A stretch of DNA of 64,000 nt from Luteimonas mephitis DSM 12574 (GCF_000422305.1 NZ_AULN01000014.1:186001-250000); one strand, 5' to 3'; counted from the first letter of the stretch, positions 8,331 through 18,230 are shown. The notes: generated by a model from the letters alone, not told the origin. Made by a program: numbers and translations.

Positions 8331-11300
8331 ATGGCTGAGACGACGATCCACGACATTCTGGAGGAACTGGCTGCGGCTGCCAGCGACCACCGGGACAAGG
8401 GCGACCGGTTCGAACGTCTCATCAGGGCCTACCTCACCACCGACCCCCTCTACGTCGCCCGGTTCTCTCATGTGTGGCTGTGGACCGACTGGCCCGACCG
8501 CAAGGGCAAGCCCGACACCGGCATTGACCTGGTGGCCAAGGAGCGGGACACGGGCAACCTCGTTGCCATCCAGTGCAAGTTCTATGCGCCGACCTACACC
8601 CTGCAAAAGGGTGACATCGACAGCTTTTTTACGGCGTCGGGTAAGGCCGGGTTCTCCAGCCGTATCGTGGTCTCCACTACCGATAGGTGGAGTAAGCACG
8701 CCGAAGACGCTTTGACCGACCAGCAGCTCCCCGTCACCCGCTTGCGTGTGCAGGACTTGGATGAGTCTTCTGTGGACTGGTCCAAGTTCTCGCTGGCGAA
8801 GCCTGATGTGGTGAAGCTGCGCACGAAGAACAAGCTTCGCAAGCACCAAGCTGAGGCACTGAAGAAAGTTTCGGCAGGCTTTGAGGAACACGATCGCGGC
8901 AAGCTCATCATGGCCTGCGGCACGGGCAAAACCTTCACGAGCTTGAAGATCGTGGAGCACTTGGTGCCCAAAGACGGGCTGGTGCTGTTCTTGGTGCCTT
9001 CCATCTCTCTGCTTTCACAGACGCTGAAGGAGTGGACCGCGCAAGCCGCCATGGACTTCCGCAGCTTTGCGGTGTGCTCTGACACCAAGGTGGGCAAGCA
9101 CAACGAGGACTCTTCAGCCCACGACCTAGCTTTCCCCGCCACCACCGACACCAAGCGGCTCATCCAAGCCATTACAGCGCGGCCCAAGGGTGATAAGCGC
9201 GTCACCGTCATCTTCTCCACCTACCAGTCCATCGAAGTAGTGGCAGGGGCCCAGAAGAAGGGCTTGGGCGATTTTGATCTGGTGGTGTGCGACGAAGCCC
9301 ATCGCACCACAGGTGTTACCTTGGCCGATGACGACGAGTCGGCGTTCGTGCGCGTGCACGATCAGAAGTTCCTCAAGGCGGCCAAGCGTCTTTACATGAC
9401 GGCCACCCCACGCATTTATGCCGACGAAAGCAAGTCCAAGGCCGAAGAGGGCGGGGCAGAAATCGCGTCCATGGATGACCTGAACCTGTTTGGGCCCGAG
9501 TTCCATCGCTTGGGCTTCGGCGAAGCCGTCGGCTTGGACCTGCTGTCCGACTACAAAGTAATGGTGCTTGCCGTCGATGAGAAATCGGTGAGCAAGACAT
9601 TCCAGTCGCAGTTGGCCGATGCCAACAACGAGCTGACCCTAGATGACGCGGTGAAGATTGTGGGCTGCTGGAACGGGCTGTCCAAGCGCATCGCGCCTGT
9701 TGAGGGCGACAACACCGCTGAGACCGACCCCAACCCCATGCACCGGGCCGTGGCCTTTGCCAAAGACATCAAGGCCAGCATCAAGGTGTCCGAACAGTTC
9801 CCGGTCATCGTCAACCAATACATCGACGGTCAGGACGACGACTCACTGCTTCGGTGTGAGGTTGAGCATGTGGATGGCACGTTTAACGTGCTCAGGCGCA
9901 ATGCCAAGTTGGACTGGCTCAAAGAGGACACGAGCGACGAAGGCAACATTTGCCGCATCCTCACTAACGCTCGCTGCTTGTCGGAAGGCGTCGACGTGCC
10001 GGCGCTGGACGCCGTGCTGTTCCTCAACCCCCGCGATTCGGTGGTGGACGTGGTGCAGTCCGTGGGCCGCGTCATGCGCAAGGCCGATGGCAAGAAATAC
10101 GGCTACATTATCTTGCCCATCGGCATCCCGGCTGAACTCACCCCAGAAGAGGCCCTGAAGGACAACAAAAAATACAAAGTGGTCTGGCAGGTGCTGCAAG
10201 CCCTGCGAGCTCACGATGACCGCTTCAATGCGCTGATCAACAAGATCGAGCTCAACAAGAGCCGTGATGACCACCTGCAGATCATCGGTGTGGGCGGTGG
10301 CCCTGGAGAAGACGGCGAGGGCAAGCCCGGCACGCCCACCCAAATTGGCTTTGCCTTCCCGCATCTCGAAGAGTGGCGCAATGCCATCTACGCCAAGATT
10401 GTCCAGAAGGTAGGCGACCGGCGTTACTGGGAGAAGTGGGCCGAGGACGTAGCGCAGATTGCCGAGCGCCACACGACTCGCATCAAGGCTTTGCTCGAGG
10501 ATCCCAACTCCAAGGAGCACAGGGCCTTCGACAAGTTCCTCAAGGGTCTGCGCAAGAACATCAATCCTTCCATTGAGAAGGAAGATGCCATTGACATGCT
10601 CTCCCAACACCTTATCACCAAGCCGGTGTTCGAAGCCTTGTTCGAGGACTATTCCTTCGCTGAGCATAACCCCGTGTCCATCTCCATGGACAAGATGCTC
10701 AAGGTCCTGGAAGGGCAAGCATTGGAGAAAGAGACCGAGGGGCTGGCCAAGTTCTATGACCAGGTACGCAAGCGCGCCGAGAAGATCGACAACGCCGAAG
10801 GCAAGCAACGGGTCATCTACGAGCTTTACGAAACGTTCTTCAAGAGTGCTTTCAAGAAGATGTCCGACCGGTTGGGCATTGTCTACACCCCAGTGCAGGT
10901 AGTGGACTTCATCATCAAATCCGCTGACGCAGCCTTGCGCCAGGAGTTCGGCGTGGGCCTGGCAGACAAGGGCGTGCACGTGCTGGACCCTTTCACGGGC
11001 ACGGGCACCTTCATGGTGCGCTTGCTGCAATCGGGCCTGATTTCCCCGGCCGATGCCAGGCGCAAATACAAAGACGAGCTGCACGCCAACGAGTTGGTGC
11101 TGCTGGCCTATTACATCGCCGCCATCAATATCGAAGAGGCCTACCACGGCCTGGCTGGGGGCGACTACCAACCCTTTGATGGGATCGTGCTGACAGACAC
11201 CTTTCAGCTCATGGAAGGCGAAGGACAGTTTGAAGAAGTGTTCCCAGAGAACAACAAGCGCGCCGCGCGTCAGAAGAAGACCGACATCCGGGTGATCATT

Positions 11301-13112
11301 GGTAACCCACCTTATTCAGTGGGTCAAGACTCCGCGAATGATGGGCAAGCGAAAATTAGATACAAGACTTTGGACTCACGCATTGAAAAAACGTATGCGG
11401 CCGGCTCCACCGCGGGGCTGAAGCGAAATCTGTATGACTCCTACGTTCGCGCCCTTCGGTGGGCAAGCGATCGGATCAAGGACAAAGGGGTCATCTGTTT
11501 CGTTAGCAATGGCTCATTCGTTAACAAAAATACGTTTGATGGCGTGCGTAAGTGTCTATCTGAAGAGTTCAGTTCGGTGTATTGCTTCAATTTGCGCGGT
11601 GACGCTCGCACCTCCGGAGAGCGTCGTCGAAAGGAACGAGGCAACGTGTTTGGTGAGGGGTCAAAGACCAGCGTGGCGATAACCCTGCTGGTCAAGAATC
11701 CTGCCAAGCCCGCTGCGAAGACTGTCCATTACCACGACATTGGCGACTACCTCAGCCAAGCCGACAAGCTTCGAATCATTGCCGACTTCGCGAGCATGGA
11801 CGGCATTCAATGGAAGAACATCAAGCCCAATGAGTCCCACGACTGGGTGGATCAGAGAACGCCCGAGTTCAAGAAATACTTGCCCATGGGCGAAAAAGGG
11901 GTGGGCGGCGAGTCTGTGATCTTCTCCCTTTACTCGTTGGGTTTGGTCTCAAACCGGGATGCATGGGTGGCCAACTCCAACAAGCAAACCGTCGAGTCCA
12001 ACATGGAGTCCATGACGGAGTTCTATAACTCCCAAGTTGAGGCCTACGGAAAGAAAAACGCAAAGCTCGCCAAGGATGAACGTCAGACTGCCGACTCTTT
12101 CATAAATAAGGACCCGAAGAAAATTAGCTGGTCGCGAGGTTTGAAGAACAGGCTGGTCAGCTTGCAGAAGGCCGAGTTTAATCCTGCAGGTGTGGTGCCC
12201 GCCATCTATCGTCCGTTTTGCAAGCAGTGGATGTATTTCGATAAAACGATGAATGAGATGGTTCTGCAGATTCCGCGCTTGTTCCCCACGCCCCGGCACA
12301 AGAATATGGCTATTACCATCGTGGGGCCGGGTGCTCGCCAAGACTTCTCTCCTCTCATGGTGAACGTTCTTCCGGACCTGCACTTGGCTCCTGATGGCGC
12401 CCAGTGCTTCCCTCTCTACTTCTACGAGAAGGCGGAAGGTAAGGACAAGGAGCTGTTCGACAGCCCGGATTCTGAGGGCTATGTCAAGCGTGAGGCCATC
12501 ACGGACGGAACGCTGAAGATGTTCCAGAAGGCATATGGCTCTGACATCTCGAAAGAGGACCTCTTCTTCTACGTCTATGGTGTATTGAGCAGTTCGGAAT
12601 ACAGGGAGAGGTATCAAGCCGATCTCACAAAGGTCCTGCCAAGGATTCCGATGGCAAAGGATTTCTGGTCCTTCAGTCAAGCAGGGCGAGAGTTGTCACA
12701 TTGGCACCTGAATTATGAGACGGTTGAGCCGTATCCACTTGGTGAAACGACCGGTCAACTCGGTTTGGATCCGAAATCTGATTTCCGTGTGGCCAAGATG
12801 CGATTCGGTAAGAAGGATAAAGTAGAGGATCGCTCTGTGATCATCTACAACAGCCACCTCACGCTTACAGGCATTCCCCCTGAGGCATACGATTACGTGG
12901 TCAACGGAAAACCGGCGATTGAGTGGGTGATGGAGCGCTACCAATACGGCACTGACAAACCATCTGGCATCGTTAACGATCCCAACGAGTGGTCCAATGA
13001 CCCTGCCTACATCGTTAACTTGGTCAAACGCATCGTTCGCGTGAGCGTCGAGACGGTGAGGATCCTAAAGGGGTTGCCGAAACTGGAGGAAGTTTTTGCC
13101 TTCAAGAAGTGA
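8331..13112 (+). CDS. Type ISP restriction-modification enzyme (nuclease-helicase-methyltransferase in one chain)
   Basis: The product has 1593 residues, close to LlaGI and LlaBIII (about 1570-1580). The order of domains is an Mrr-like PD-(D/E)XK nuclease (D66 in TGIDLV, Q81-C-K83), an SF2 helicase (Walker A ACGTGKT near 195-201, DEAH near 321, TATPR near 357), a coupler, an N6-adenine methyltransferase (DPFTGTGTF near 885, NPPY near 992), and a C-terminal target-recognition part. All motifs are intact. Such enzymes methylate one strand of an asymmetric site and cleave when two enzymes translocate head to head. ATG 8331 has GGGGAC just upstream; a TTG at 8307 is in frame but lies at the predicted transcript start. 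The recognition sequence cannot be read from the protein. Confidence 0.95.
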   Translation: MAETTIHDILEELAAAASDHRDKGDRFERLIRAYLTTDPLYVARFSHVWLWTDWPDRKGKPDTGIDLVAKERDTGNLVAIQCKFYAPTYTLQKGDIDSFFTASGKAGFSSRIVVSTTDRWSKHAEDALTDQQLPVTRLRVQDLDESSVDWSKFSLAKPDVVKLRTKNKLRKHQAEALKKVSAGFEEHDRGKLIMACGTGKTFTSLKIVEHLVPKDGLVLFLVPSISLLSQTLKEWTAQAAMDFRSFAVCSDTKVGKHNEDSSAHDLAFPATTDTKRLIQAITARPKGDKRVTVIFSTYQSIEVVAGAQKKGLGDFDLVVCDEAHRTTGVTLADDDESAFVRVHDQKFLKAAKRLYMTATPRIYADESKSKAEEGGAEIASMDDLNLFGPEFHRLGFGEAVGLDLLSDYKVMVLAVDEKSVSKTFQSQLADANNELTLDDAVKIVGCWNGLSKRIAPVEGDNTAETDPNPMHRAVAFAKDIKASIKVSEQFPVIVNQYIDGQDDDSLLRCEVEHVDGTFNVLRRNAKLDWLKEDTSDEGNICRILTNARCLSEGVDVPALDAVLFLNPRDSVVDVVQSVGRVMRKADGKKYGYIILPIGIPAELTPEEALKDNKKYKVVWQVLQALRAHDDRFNALINKIELNKSRDDHLQIIGVGGGPGEDGEGKPGTPTQIGFAFPHLEEWRNAIYAKIVQKVGDRRYWEKWAEDVAQIAERHTTRIKALLEDPNSKEHRAFDKFLKGLRKNINPSIEKEDAIDMLSQHLITKPVFEALFEDYSFAEHNPVSISMDKMLKVLEGQALEKETEGLAKFYDQVRKRAEKIDNAEGKQRVIYELYETFFKSAFKKMSDRLGIVYTPVQVVDFIIKSADAALRQEFGVGLADKGVHVLDPFTGTGTFMVRLLQSGLISPADARRKYKDELHANELVLLAYYIAAINIEEAYHGLAGGDYQPFDGIVLTDTFQLMEGEGQFEEVFPENNKRAARQKKTDIRVIIGNPPYSVGQDSANDGQAKIRYKTLDSRIEKTYAAGSTAGLKRNLYDSYVRALRWASDRIKDKGVICFVSNGSFVNKNTFDGVRKCLSEEFSSVYCFNLRGDARTSGERRRKERGNVFGEGSKTSVAITLLVKNPAKPAAKTVHYHDIGDYLSQADKLRIIADFASMDGIQWKNIKPNESHDWVDQRTPEFKKYLPMGEKGVGGESVIFSLYSLGLVSNRDAWVANSNKQTVESNMESMTEFYNSQVEAYGKKNAKLAKDERQTADSFINKDPKKISWSRGLKNRLVSLQKAEFNPAGVVPAIYRPFCKQWMYFDKTMNEMVLQIPRLFPTPRHKNMAITIVGPGARQDFSPLMVNVLPDLHLAPDGAQCFPLYFYEKAEGKDKELFDSPDSEGYVKREAITDGTLKMFQKAYGSDISKEDLFFYVYGVLSSSEYRERYQADLTKVLPRIPMAKDFWSFSQAGRELSHWHLNYETVEPYPLGETTGQLGLDPKSDFRVAKMRFGKKDKVEDRSVIIYNSHLTLTGIPPEAYDYVVNGKPAIEWVMERYQYGTDKPSGIVNDPNEWSNDPAYIVNLVKRIVRVSVETVRILKGLPKLEEVFAFKK

Positions 13113-13175
13113 TCGAAAATACGCAGTGCTGACGCTGTTGGAACAACTTATCCAAGAAGGTATGCAGCGGATGCG

Positions 13176-13427
13176 GTGGACACGCAAGCGCGCAGAGGCG
13201 GCGCAAAGAAGAAGCTTGCCCGCGTGCATGGTCCTGCAGACGTTGCATCTGTAAAGAAGAAGCTCGATAGACTGGATAGCGCCTTACCTAAGGATCCGCC
13301 ACGACCTAAGCCCAAGACGGCCTTGCAACGATTAGAAAGGGCGCTTGGCCCAGATGATGGGAAGCGACGTCGGGGTGGCAGTCCAGTGGTTCAAGGTGGC
13401 AGCCCTGGCCTGGGTCGGCGTAGCTAG
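13176..13427 (+). CDS. Small basic protein downstream of the ISP gene (uncertain)
   Basis: This 83-residue, Lys/Arg/Pro-rich ORF begins with GTG and contains a repeated helical pattern (ADVASVKKKLDRLD and TALQRLERALGPDD) and a basic tail. No family is recognised. It lies in the same frame as the ISP gene: after the ISP TGA the frame stays open for 21 codons up to this GTG. It could therefore be a short separate gene or the remains of an ISP C-terminal extension. It is followed after 20 bases by another small gene with a good ribosome site. Confidence 0.4.
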   Translation: MDTQARRGGAKKKLARVHGPADVASVKKKLDRLDSALPKDPPRPKPKTALQRLERALGPDDGKRRRGGSPVVQGGSPGLGRRS

Positions 13428-13447
13428 GACTTGCCAAGGACCCTCCC

Positions 13448-13725
13448 ATGCCCCTGGACCTGCCCGAACTGACCCGCCGCCTTGACGCCTTGGAGGCCTC
13501 ATTGCCGGTCCTAATCGCCGAGAATCCGGCCCAGCGGACTTCTGGCGGATCTTCGCCGCCGAGGCGGACATGCTGGAAGTCGAGGCGGGCGACGACCATG
13601 GGGCCTACGTGGCGGTGAGGGTGCGTGACATGCTGGCGGAGCATGGCAGGGCTCTGGTCAGCGTGCAGCTCAAACTTCTTGTTTTCCTTCCTCAAATGAG
13701 GGAGGATTATCGGAAGTCCCCCTGA
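13448..13725 (+). pseudogene. Small gene broken by a one-base frameshift
   Basis: ATG 13448 has AAGGA at about 13436-13440, seven bases upstream, and opens MPLDLPELTRRLDALEASLP, coherent coding sequence up to about 13533. There the frame runs into nonsense, while the -1 frame continues from GCG 13534 as ADFWRIFAAEADMLEVEAG and on to TGA 13723-13725. Joined, the product would be about 91 residues, helical at the start. A single base loss near 13530-13535 explains the break; a sequencing error is equally possible. The site is not an obvious slippery sequence. Its stop lies 12 bases before the next gene, so it was part of the operon. Confidence 0.55.
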
Positions 13726-13737
13726 GGCGCGCTCCCG

Positions 13738-14382
13738 ATGCTCCCGAACATCCTTTACGACGCTCCCGAAGAAATAGCCAGCCGCCTGGACCAGTTGGGG
13801 GTCACCGAGGTGGCGCTCCGCGAAGCCATCTATCAGGGTCACCTGCAGCGCACCCGGTTGACCTTGAACCATCCCCGTAACTTTCCGGGCTTGGTTATGT
13901 GGGGCGAGGTCGTTGCCGCATTGCGGGATCAGCTCAGGCCGCTGGATTGGATCCGGCAGGACGTGGGCAGCTTCCCGGTAACCGTCAACGAGACCTTGAA
14001 CCTGGCGATTGCGGTTGCTTCCGGGGACGAGGCAACGGGAAATCCGTATGCCCATCCGTCCAATCGTTCGAAGAAGGGCCGCCACACCGTCGATGCCATC
14101 GAGTCGAACCGACAGATGGTGCTGCTCTTTGAAGAGTTCATGCAGGAAGTCAAAGAGGATGTGGAAGGCAACCAGACCTGGATTTTGATGCACCACACGG
14201 ATACGTCCAAGGGTGAGATCCGCTTCGAACTGTCATTGCCGGCTGAAATCGGTAACGACGGCAAGATCACGTCGTGGTCGGAACGCATCTTGCTCGGTAG
14301 CATTTCGTTTGATGATGACCTTGTGGAAATCCTCCAGCCGGGTGGTCCTGACATCGACATTGAGATCCGCCGCAAAGCTTGA
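13738..14382 (+). CDS. Conserved uncharacterised protein linked to ImmA/IrrE regulators
   Basis: The product has 214 residues. Features are an N-terminal helical part (EEIASRLDQLGVTEVALREA), a central segment with WIRQDVGSFPVTVNET, then IAVASGDEATGN, and a strand-rich C-terminus (FELSLPAEIG, ERILLGSISFD, PDIDIEIRR). I recall similar proteins encoded directly before XRE-ImmA/IrrE genes on islands, but I know no assigned function. The ATG at 13738 has only a weak GAGG near 13724, overlapping the end of the frameshifted gene. The stop lies 10 bases before the next start, so the two are one transcription unit. Confidence 0.65.
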   Translation: MLPNILYDAPEEIASRLDQLGVTEVALREAIYQGHLQRTRLTLNHPRNFPGLVMWGEVVAALRDQLRPLDWIRQDVGSFPVTVNETLNLAIAVASGDEATGNPYAHPSNRSKKGRHTVDAIESNRQMVLLFEEFMQEVKEDVEGNQTWILMHHTDTSKGEIRFELSLPAEIGNDGKITSWSERILLGSISFDDDLVEILQPGGPDIDIEIRRKA

Positions 14383-14392
14383 CGAGGCTGCC

Positions 14393-15562
14393 ATGTTCAA
14401 TGCTCTACGGCTCACCCTCGCCCGCAAACGGCGGGGGATGAAGAAGCGTGAGTTGGCCGAGAAGATTGGGGTAACAGAAAAATCCGTCTCCAACTACGAG
14501 ACGGGCTCCCAAGAACCAGAGGCCAACACGCTTAGAAAACTTTCAGAAGCGCTTCGGTTCCCCGAAGCCTTTTTCTTTGGTGTGGACCCGGAAGTTCCTC
14601 ACCCCGATGTGGCGAGCTTCCGTTCGCTTTCGAAGATGACAGCCAGCCAGCGCGACACCGCGCTTGGTGCGGGCGCTGTTGCCCTGCTGTTGAACGAATG
14701 GATTGAGGCGCGGTTCGACCTGCCAGACCCGGACGTTCCGGATTTGGGGCGCGAAGGCGGGGACAGTCGCCCCGTTAGCGTGCACAAGCACGCTCAAGAG
14801 CCAGAAGCCTATCCGACATCGTCTTCTTCCCAGACCCCGGAGACGGCGGCAGAAATGCTGCGCGCTCACTGGGGCATCGGCGAGTTGCCGGTCAAGAACA
14901 TGATTGCCCTGCTGGAATCCAAGGGCATCCGGGTCTATTCCCTGGCAATCGATGCCAAGGAAGTGGATGCCTTTTCGATGTGGAGTGGCGGCCGGCCCTA
15001 CGTGTTCCTCAATACGTTCAAGTCAGCCGAACACTGCCGGTTTGATGCCGCGCATGAGCTGGGCCACCTGGTGCTGCACCAACATGCCCAACCCCATGGT
15101 CCCGACCTGGAGCGCGAGGCAAATGCCTTCGCGTCCGCTTTCCTCATGCCGCGGGCGAGCGTGCTTGCCATGGCGCCGCGTGCCCCGACGCTATCGAGTC
15201 TCATCCGGCACAAGAAGCACTGGGCAGTCTCCGTGGCAGCGCTGAACTACCGGATGCATGCCCTTGGCCTGACAACTGACTGGACCTACCGCACGCTTTG
15301 CATCCAGCTGGCGCAAGCGGGCTACCGCAAGTCGGAGCCTGAAGGCGTGCCGCACGAGAAGTCACTAGTGCTTGAAAAGGTATTCGGTGCACTTCGCGAA
15401 GAAGGCTTGTCGAAAGCGGACGTTGCCCAGCAGCTAGCCATCTTTTCTGACGAGATTAACGAGCTCACGTTTGGGCTGATGCTCAATGCATTGAAGGGTG
15501 GAGCGCCGAGAATGGCTGAGCCCACTGCGGGAAGGGCTAACTTGCGTTTGGTCAAGGGCTAG
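14393..15562 (+). CDS. XRE-family regulator fused to an ImmA/IrrE metallopeptidase
   Basis: The product has 389 residues. The N-terminal 60 residues form a lambda-repressor-type helix-turn-helix (KRELAEKIGVTEKSVSNYE). A linker of low complexity follows, then a zinc peptidase domain with H221-E-L-G-H225 (AAHELGHLVLH) and the downstream REANAFASAFLMP typical of ImmA/IrrE. Related fusions control mobile elements and stress genes by cleaving a repressor or themselves. ATG 14393 is chosen because GAGG sits at 14384-14387 and the upstream stop is 10 bases away; the open frame extends to 14213 but would overlap the preceding gene. It is a candidate controller of the flanking restriction and ATPase genes. 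Confidence 0.88.
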   Translation: MFNALRLTLARKRRGMKKRELAEKIGVTEKSVSNYETGSQEPEANTLRKLSEALRFPEAFFFGVDPEVPHPDVASFRSLSKMTASQRDTALGAGAVALLLNEWIEARFDLPDPDVPDLGREGGDSRPVSVHKHAQEPEAYPTSSSSQTPETAAEMLRAHWGIGELPVKNMIALLESKGIRVYSLAIDAKEVDAFSMWSGGRPYVFLNTFKSAEHCRFDAAHELGHLVLHQHAQPHGPDLEREANAFASAFLMPRASVLAMAPRAPTLSSLIRHKKHWAVSVAALNYRMHALGLTTDWTYRTLCIQLAQAGYRKSEPEGVPHEKSLVLEKVFGALREEGLSKADVAQQLAIFSDEINELTFGLMLNALKGGAPRMAEPTAGRANLRLVKG

Positions 15563-15635
15563 TATCAAGGGTGCGACTTGGGCGGGTCCCTCGTAGCGCA
15601 TGCTTGTATTTGGATTCGCTAAGGGGCATTGGTCG

Positions 15636-18230
15636 ATGGCAGCAGTGCATGAGGAATATGGACGTTTCTTGCAGTGGCTGCGAGACGCTCAAGCAAGTGA
15701 AGACGCCAGGCGCATTGCCAAGATTGTGCATGCGAACCTGGACACCATCATTCCCACCGTTAACAACGGCGGGCAGCGTGCAGCCACGCTCACGCCAATC
15801 CTTCGGCGAGATCTCGCAGGCACCACGGATGTCATCGAAGAGACCCCTGCAAACGGGGCGGCAGCGCCGCTCCCTTGGACGCGACTGAAGAAGCTCTCGG
15901 TTGGCCCCTTCCGGGGCTTCCGACGGGAAGAGCAGTTCGACTTGTCCAAGAACATTGTGTTGTTCCTGGGGCCCAATGGCAGTGGCAAAAGCAGCTTGTG
16001 CGAAGCCATCGAGTTCGCCCTGCTGGGCTATGTCGAGGAGGCCACCGCCAAGCGCATTGAGAACCTGGACGGCTACTTCAACAATTTTCATGCTGGTGAG
16101 CACGTCGCGCCACGGCTGTGGTCTGCCGGCGCCGACGATGGCGTGCTCGTGGAACCCAATCCCGAGATACTGCGCTTCACCATCATCGAAAAAAACCGCA
16201 TTGAAGGCTTCGCACGCCTAGCCTCACGGCCACCCGCGCAGGCGAGCGCGCTCATTGCTGCGCTGTTCGGCTTGGACGGCTTCAACAGCTTTGTGGGGAA
16301 CTTCACTGGTGACCTCGACAGCAGGCTTCGCCTGGCGACGCCCAAGGCCGGCGAGCTGGCTCTCAAAAATGCAGCGTTGGAGACGGCAAGGCAGAAGATC
16401 AAGGGGAACGGTGCCGCGCTTCAAGCGTTCAACGAGGAGCAAGAAGCGCTGGCGCAAAGTTTCGAGGCTGGATTTACGTGGGCTCTACTTCTAGAGCGGT
16501 TGGGACTCCATGGGCAAGATGGGCGCTTGCAGCAAATCCATGCTGCATTGCAAGAACAGTTGCCCGCATTGTCTGAAGCTGACGCCAGTGGCGTGGCCAT
16601 GTTCAGAAAGTCTCTGCGGTCGCATCTAAAGAACCGCACCCAGAGTGCAGCCAACTTGGCAGGCAGAGCGGAGCAGGTGTCCTTCCTCGAGCTCTATCGA
16701 GCAGTGCACGCCCTCCAAGGTGAGCACGCCGCGTGCCCCGCGTGCGAAACACCGCTGGACAATGTCACCCGCAACCCCTTTGAGAAGGCAGCAGCTGGCA
16801 TTGAGCTGTTGCGCGACTTGGCTCAACTCCAGCAAGAGCAGCGGGACCTTGCTGGAAAGTGCACGCGAGTCTCAAAGTGGCTTCGCGACCAACTGAAAAC
16901 TGCCCATAGGTTCAGGCCATTCACCGGTGACGATATGGCGGACCTGGTGCAATGGATTGAGCAGGAAGAAGAGGTGCCTGTCTGGACCACTGCACTGATG
17001 ACGCCAGCCACCTGGCGGGCAGTGTTGCGAAACATCCGGGCACTGGAAGATCGTGATGCGGGTATCCGTCACCGGCAGAACCAAAGAGCGCTCCTTCAAG
17101 CGGAAGTTGAGCAGCTAGAAGACGTGAGAGAGCAGGTTGAGGAACTGCGCACCCGCAGGCGGCTTCATGATGTCCACGTGGTGGAAGAGCAAGCCAAGAT
17201 TGACGGGTTCGCCGAGGCCAACGCTGAACTGATTGCGGAAGTGGAAGCAGAGGCCACGGCCCTCGAGCTCGAGGTGCGTATCCAGGTGAGCTATGAGCAC
17301 TACCTAACAGCCATAAGGGCGTATCGCGATGGGTTGCCTGCTGGCTTGCTTGCGGACTTGAGCGATACCACCAAGGAGCTTTACAACAGCTTCAACCCTC
17401 AAGACCACGCGAACGACATCTTGGCAGACCTGACGCTTCCACAACGCGGCGGCGAGCGAATCATGGTCTCTTTCGCTGGCACACCTGCAAAGAGCCACGA
17501 TGCCTTGGCGGTCTTGAGTGAAGGACATTTGCGCTGCTTGGGCCTGGCTATCTTGTTGGCCAAGAACATCAAGCTGAACTTGCCGCTGCTGGTCTTCGAT
17601 GACGCGGTGAATGCTATCGATCATGACCACCGCGAAGGCATCCGCGACACGCTTTTCGGCGATGCGCGTCTGCGTGAGAAGCAGATGGTGATTACCTGTC
17701 ATGGCAACGAGTTCATCAATCAGGTCCAACAGAGGTTGGGCCAAGGCGCCTCAGCGCTTTACATACTCAAGCATCATGACGGTGATCATCAACCCCGTGT
17801 GTTTGGGGGCACAGATCGGCACTATCTGCGACGAGCCATCGAACGCTTGGAAAATAACGACGAACGCCAGGCTCTGGCATCGAGCCGGCAAGCATTGGAG
17901 AACCTCACGGCCAAGACGTGGAAGTCTTTGACCAATCGGGACGCTGACCTAGGCCAGATCAATCTTCTCCTACGCGGTCCCACTGGCGAGCCTGAACTCA
18001 GGAATCTGGTGGATGGCTTGTCTAAGGCCGTCGCCACTGGTATCGAACAAGCGCGCCTCCCTGGGGAGGCATGGGCTCAGCGGCAAGAAGCTTTCACCGA
18101 GCTATTGCAACTACCGTGGCGCTACTTGAACAAAGGCACTCACGACGGAGACGGTGAGGATTTTGAGATTGCCATCGTCCAGCGGATGGTCAACTCATTG
18201 GGCAAGCTCAGCGCTTCCTTTCCCGGATAG
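15636..18230 (+). CDS. Rad50/SbcC-like AAA ATPase with a zinc-hook-like CPAC pair
   Basis: The product has 864 residues. Walker A GPNGSGKSS lies near 112-120, a central coiled region carries C367-P-A-C370 (zinc-hook type), then come an ABC signature-like LSEGHLR near 626, Walker B LLVFDD near 651-656, and an H-loop in VITCHGNEF. This is the order of Rad50/SbcC/RecN-like proteins, but the coils are far shorter than in true Rad50. An N-terminal region of about 85 residues and a C-terminal extension of about 170 are unassigned. ATG 15636 has AAGGGG nine bases upstream; ATG 15600 is in frame without such a site. Such stand-alone ATPases are frequent phage-defence components. Confidence 0.85.
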   Translation: MAAVHEEYGRFLQWLRDAQASEDARRIAKIVHANLDTIIPTVNNGGQRAATLTPILRRDLAGTTDVIEETPANGAAAPLPWTRLKKLSVGPFRGFRREEQFDLSKNIVLFLGPNGSGKSSLCEAIEFALLGYVEEATAKRIENLDGYFNNFHAGEHVAPRLWSAGADDGVLVEPNPEILRFTIIEKNRIEGFARLASRPPAQASALIAALFGLDGFNSFVGNFTGDLDSRLRLATPKAGELALKNAALETARQKIKGNGAALQAFNEEQEALAQSFEAGFTWALLLERLGLHGQDGRLQQIHAALQEQLPALSEADASGVAMFRKSLRSHLKNRTQSAANLAGRAEQVSFLELYRAVHALQGEHAACPACETPLDNVTRNPFEKAAAGIELLRDLAQLQQEQRDLAGKCTRVSKWLRDQLKTAHRFRPFTGDDMADLVQWIEQEEEVPVWTTALMTPATWRAVLRNIRALEDRDAGIRHRQNQRALLQAEVEQLEDVREQVEELRTRRRLHDVHVVEEQAKIDGFAEANAELIAEVEAEATALELEVRIQVSYEHYLTAIRAYRDGLPAGLLADLSDTTKELYNSFNPQDHANDILADLTLPQRGGERIMVSFAGTPAKSHDALAVLSEGHLRCLGLAILLAKNIKLNLPLLVFDDAVNAIDHDHREGIRDTLFGDARLREKQMVITCHGNEFINQVQQRLGQGASALYILKHHDGDHQPRVFGGTDRHYLRRAIERLENNDERQALASSRQALENLTAKTWKSLTNRDADLGQINLLLRGPTGEPELRNLVDGLSKAVATGIEQARLPGEAWAQRQEAFTELLQLPWRYLNKGTHDGDGEDFEIAIVQRMVNSLGKLSASFPG

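Noticed and set aside
9843..11171. 442-codon open frame antisense to the ISP gene
   Set aside because: It lies wholly inside the helicase and methyltransferase region of an intact gene and has no recognisable domain or ribosome site.
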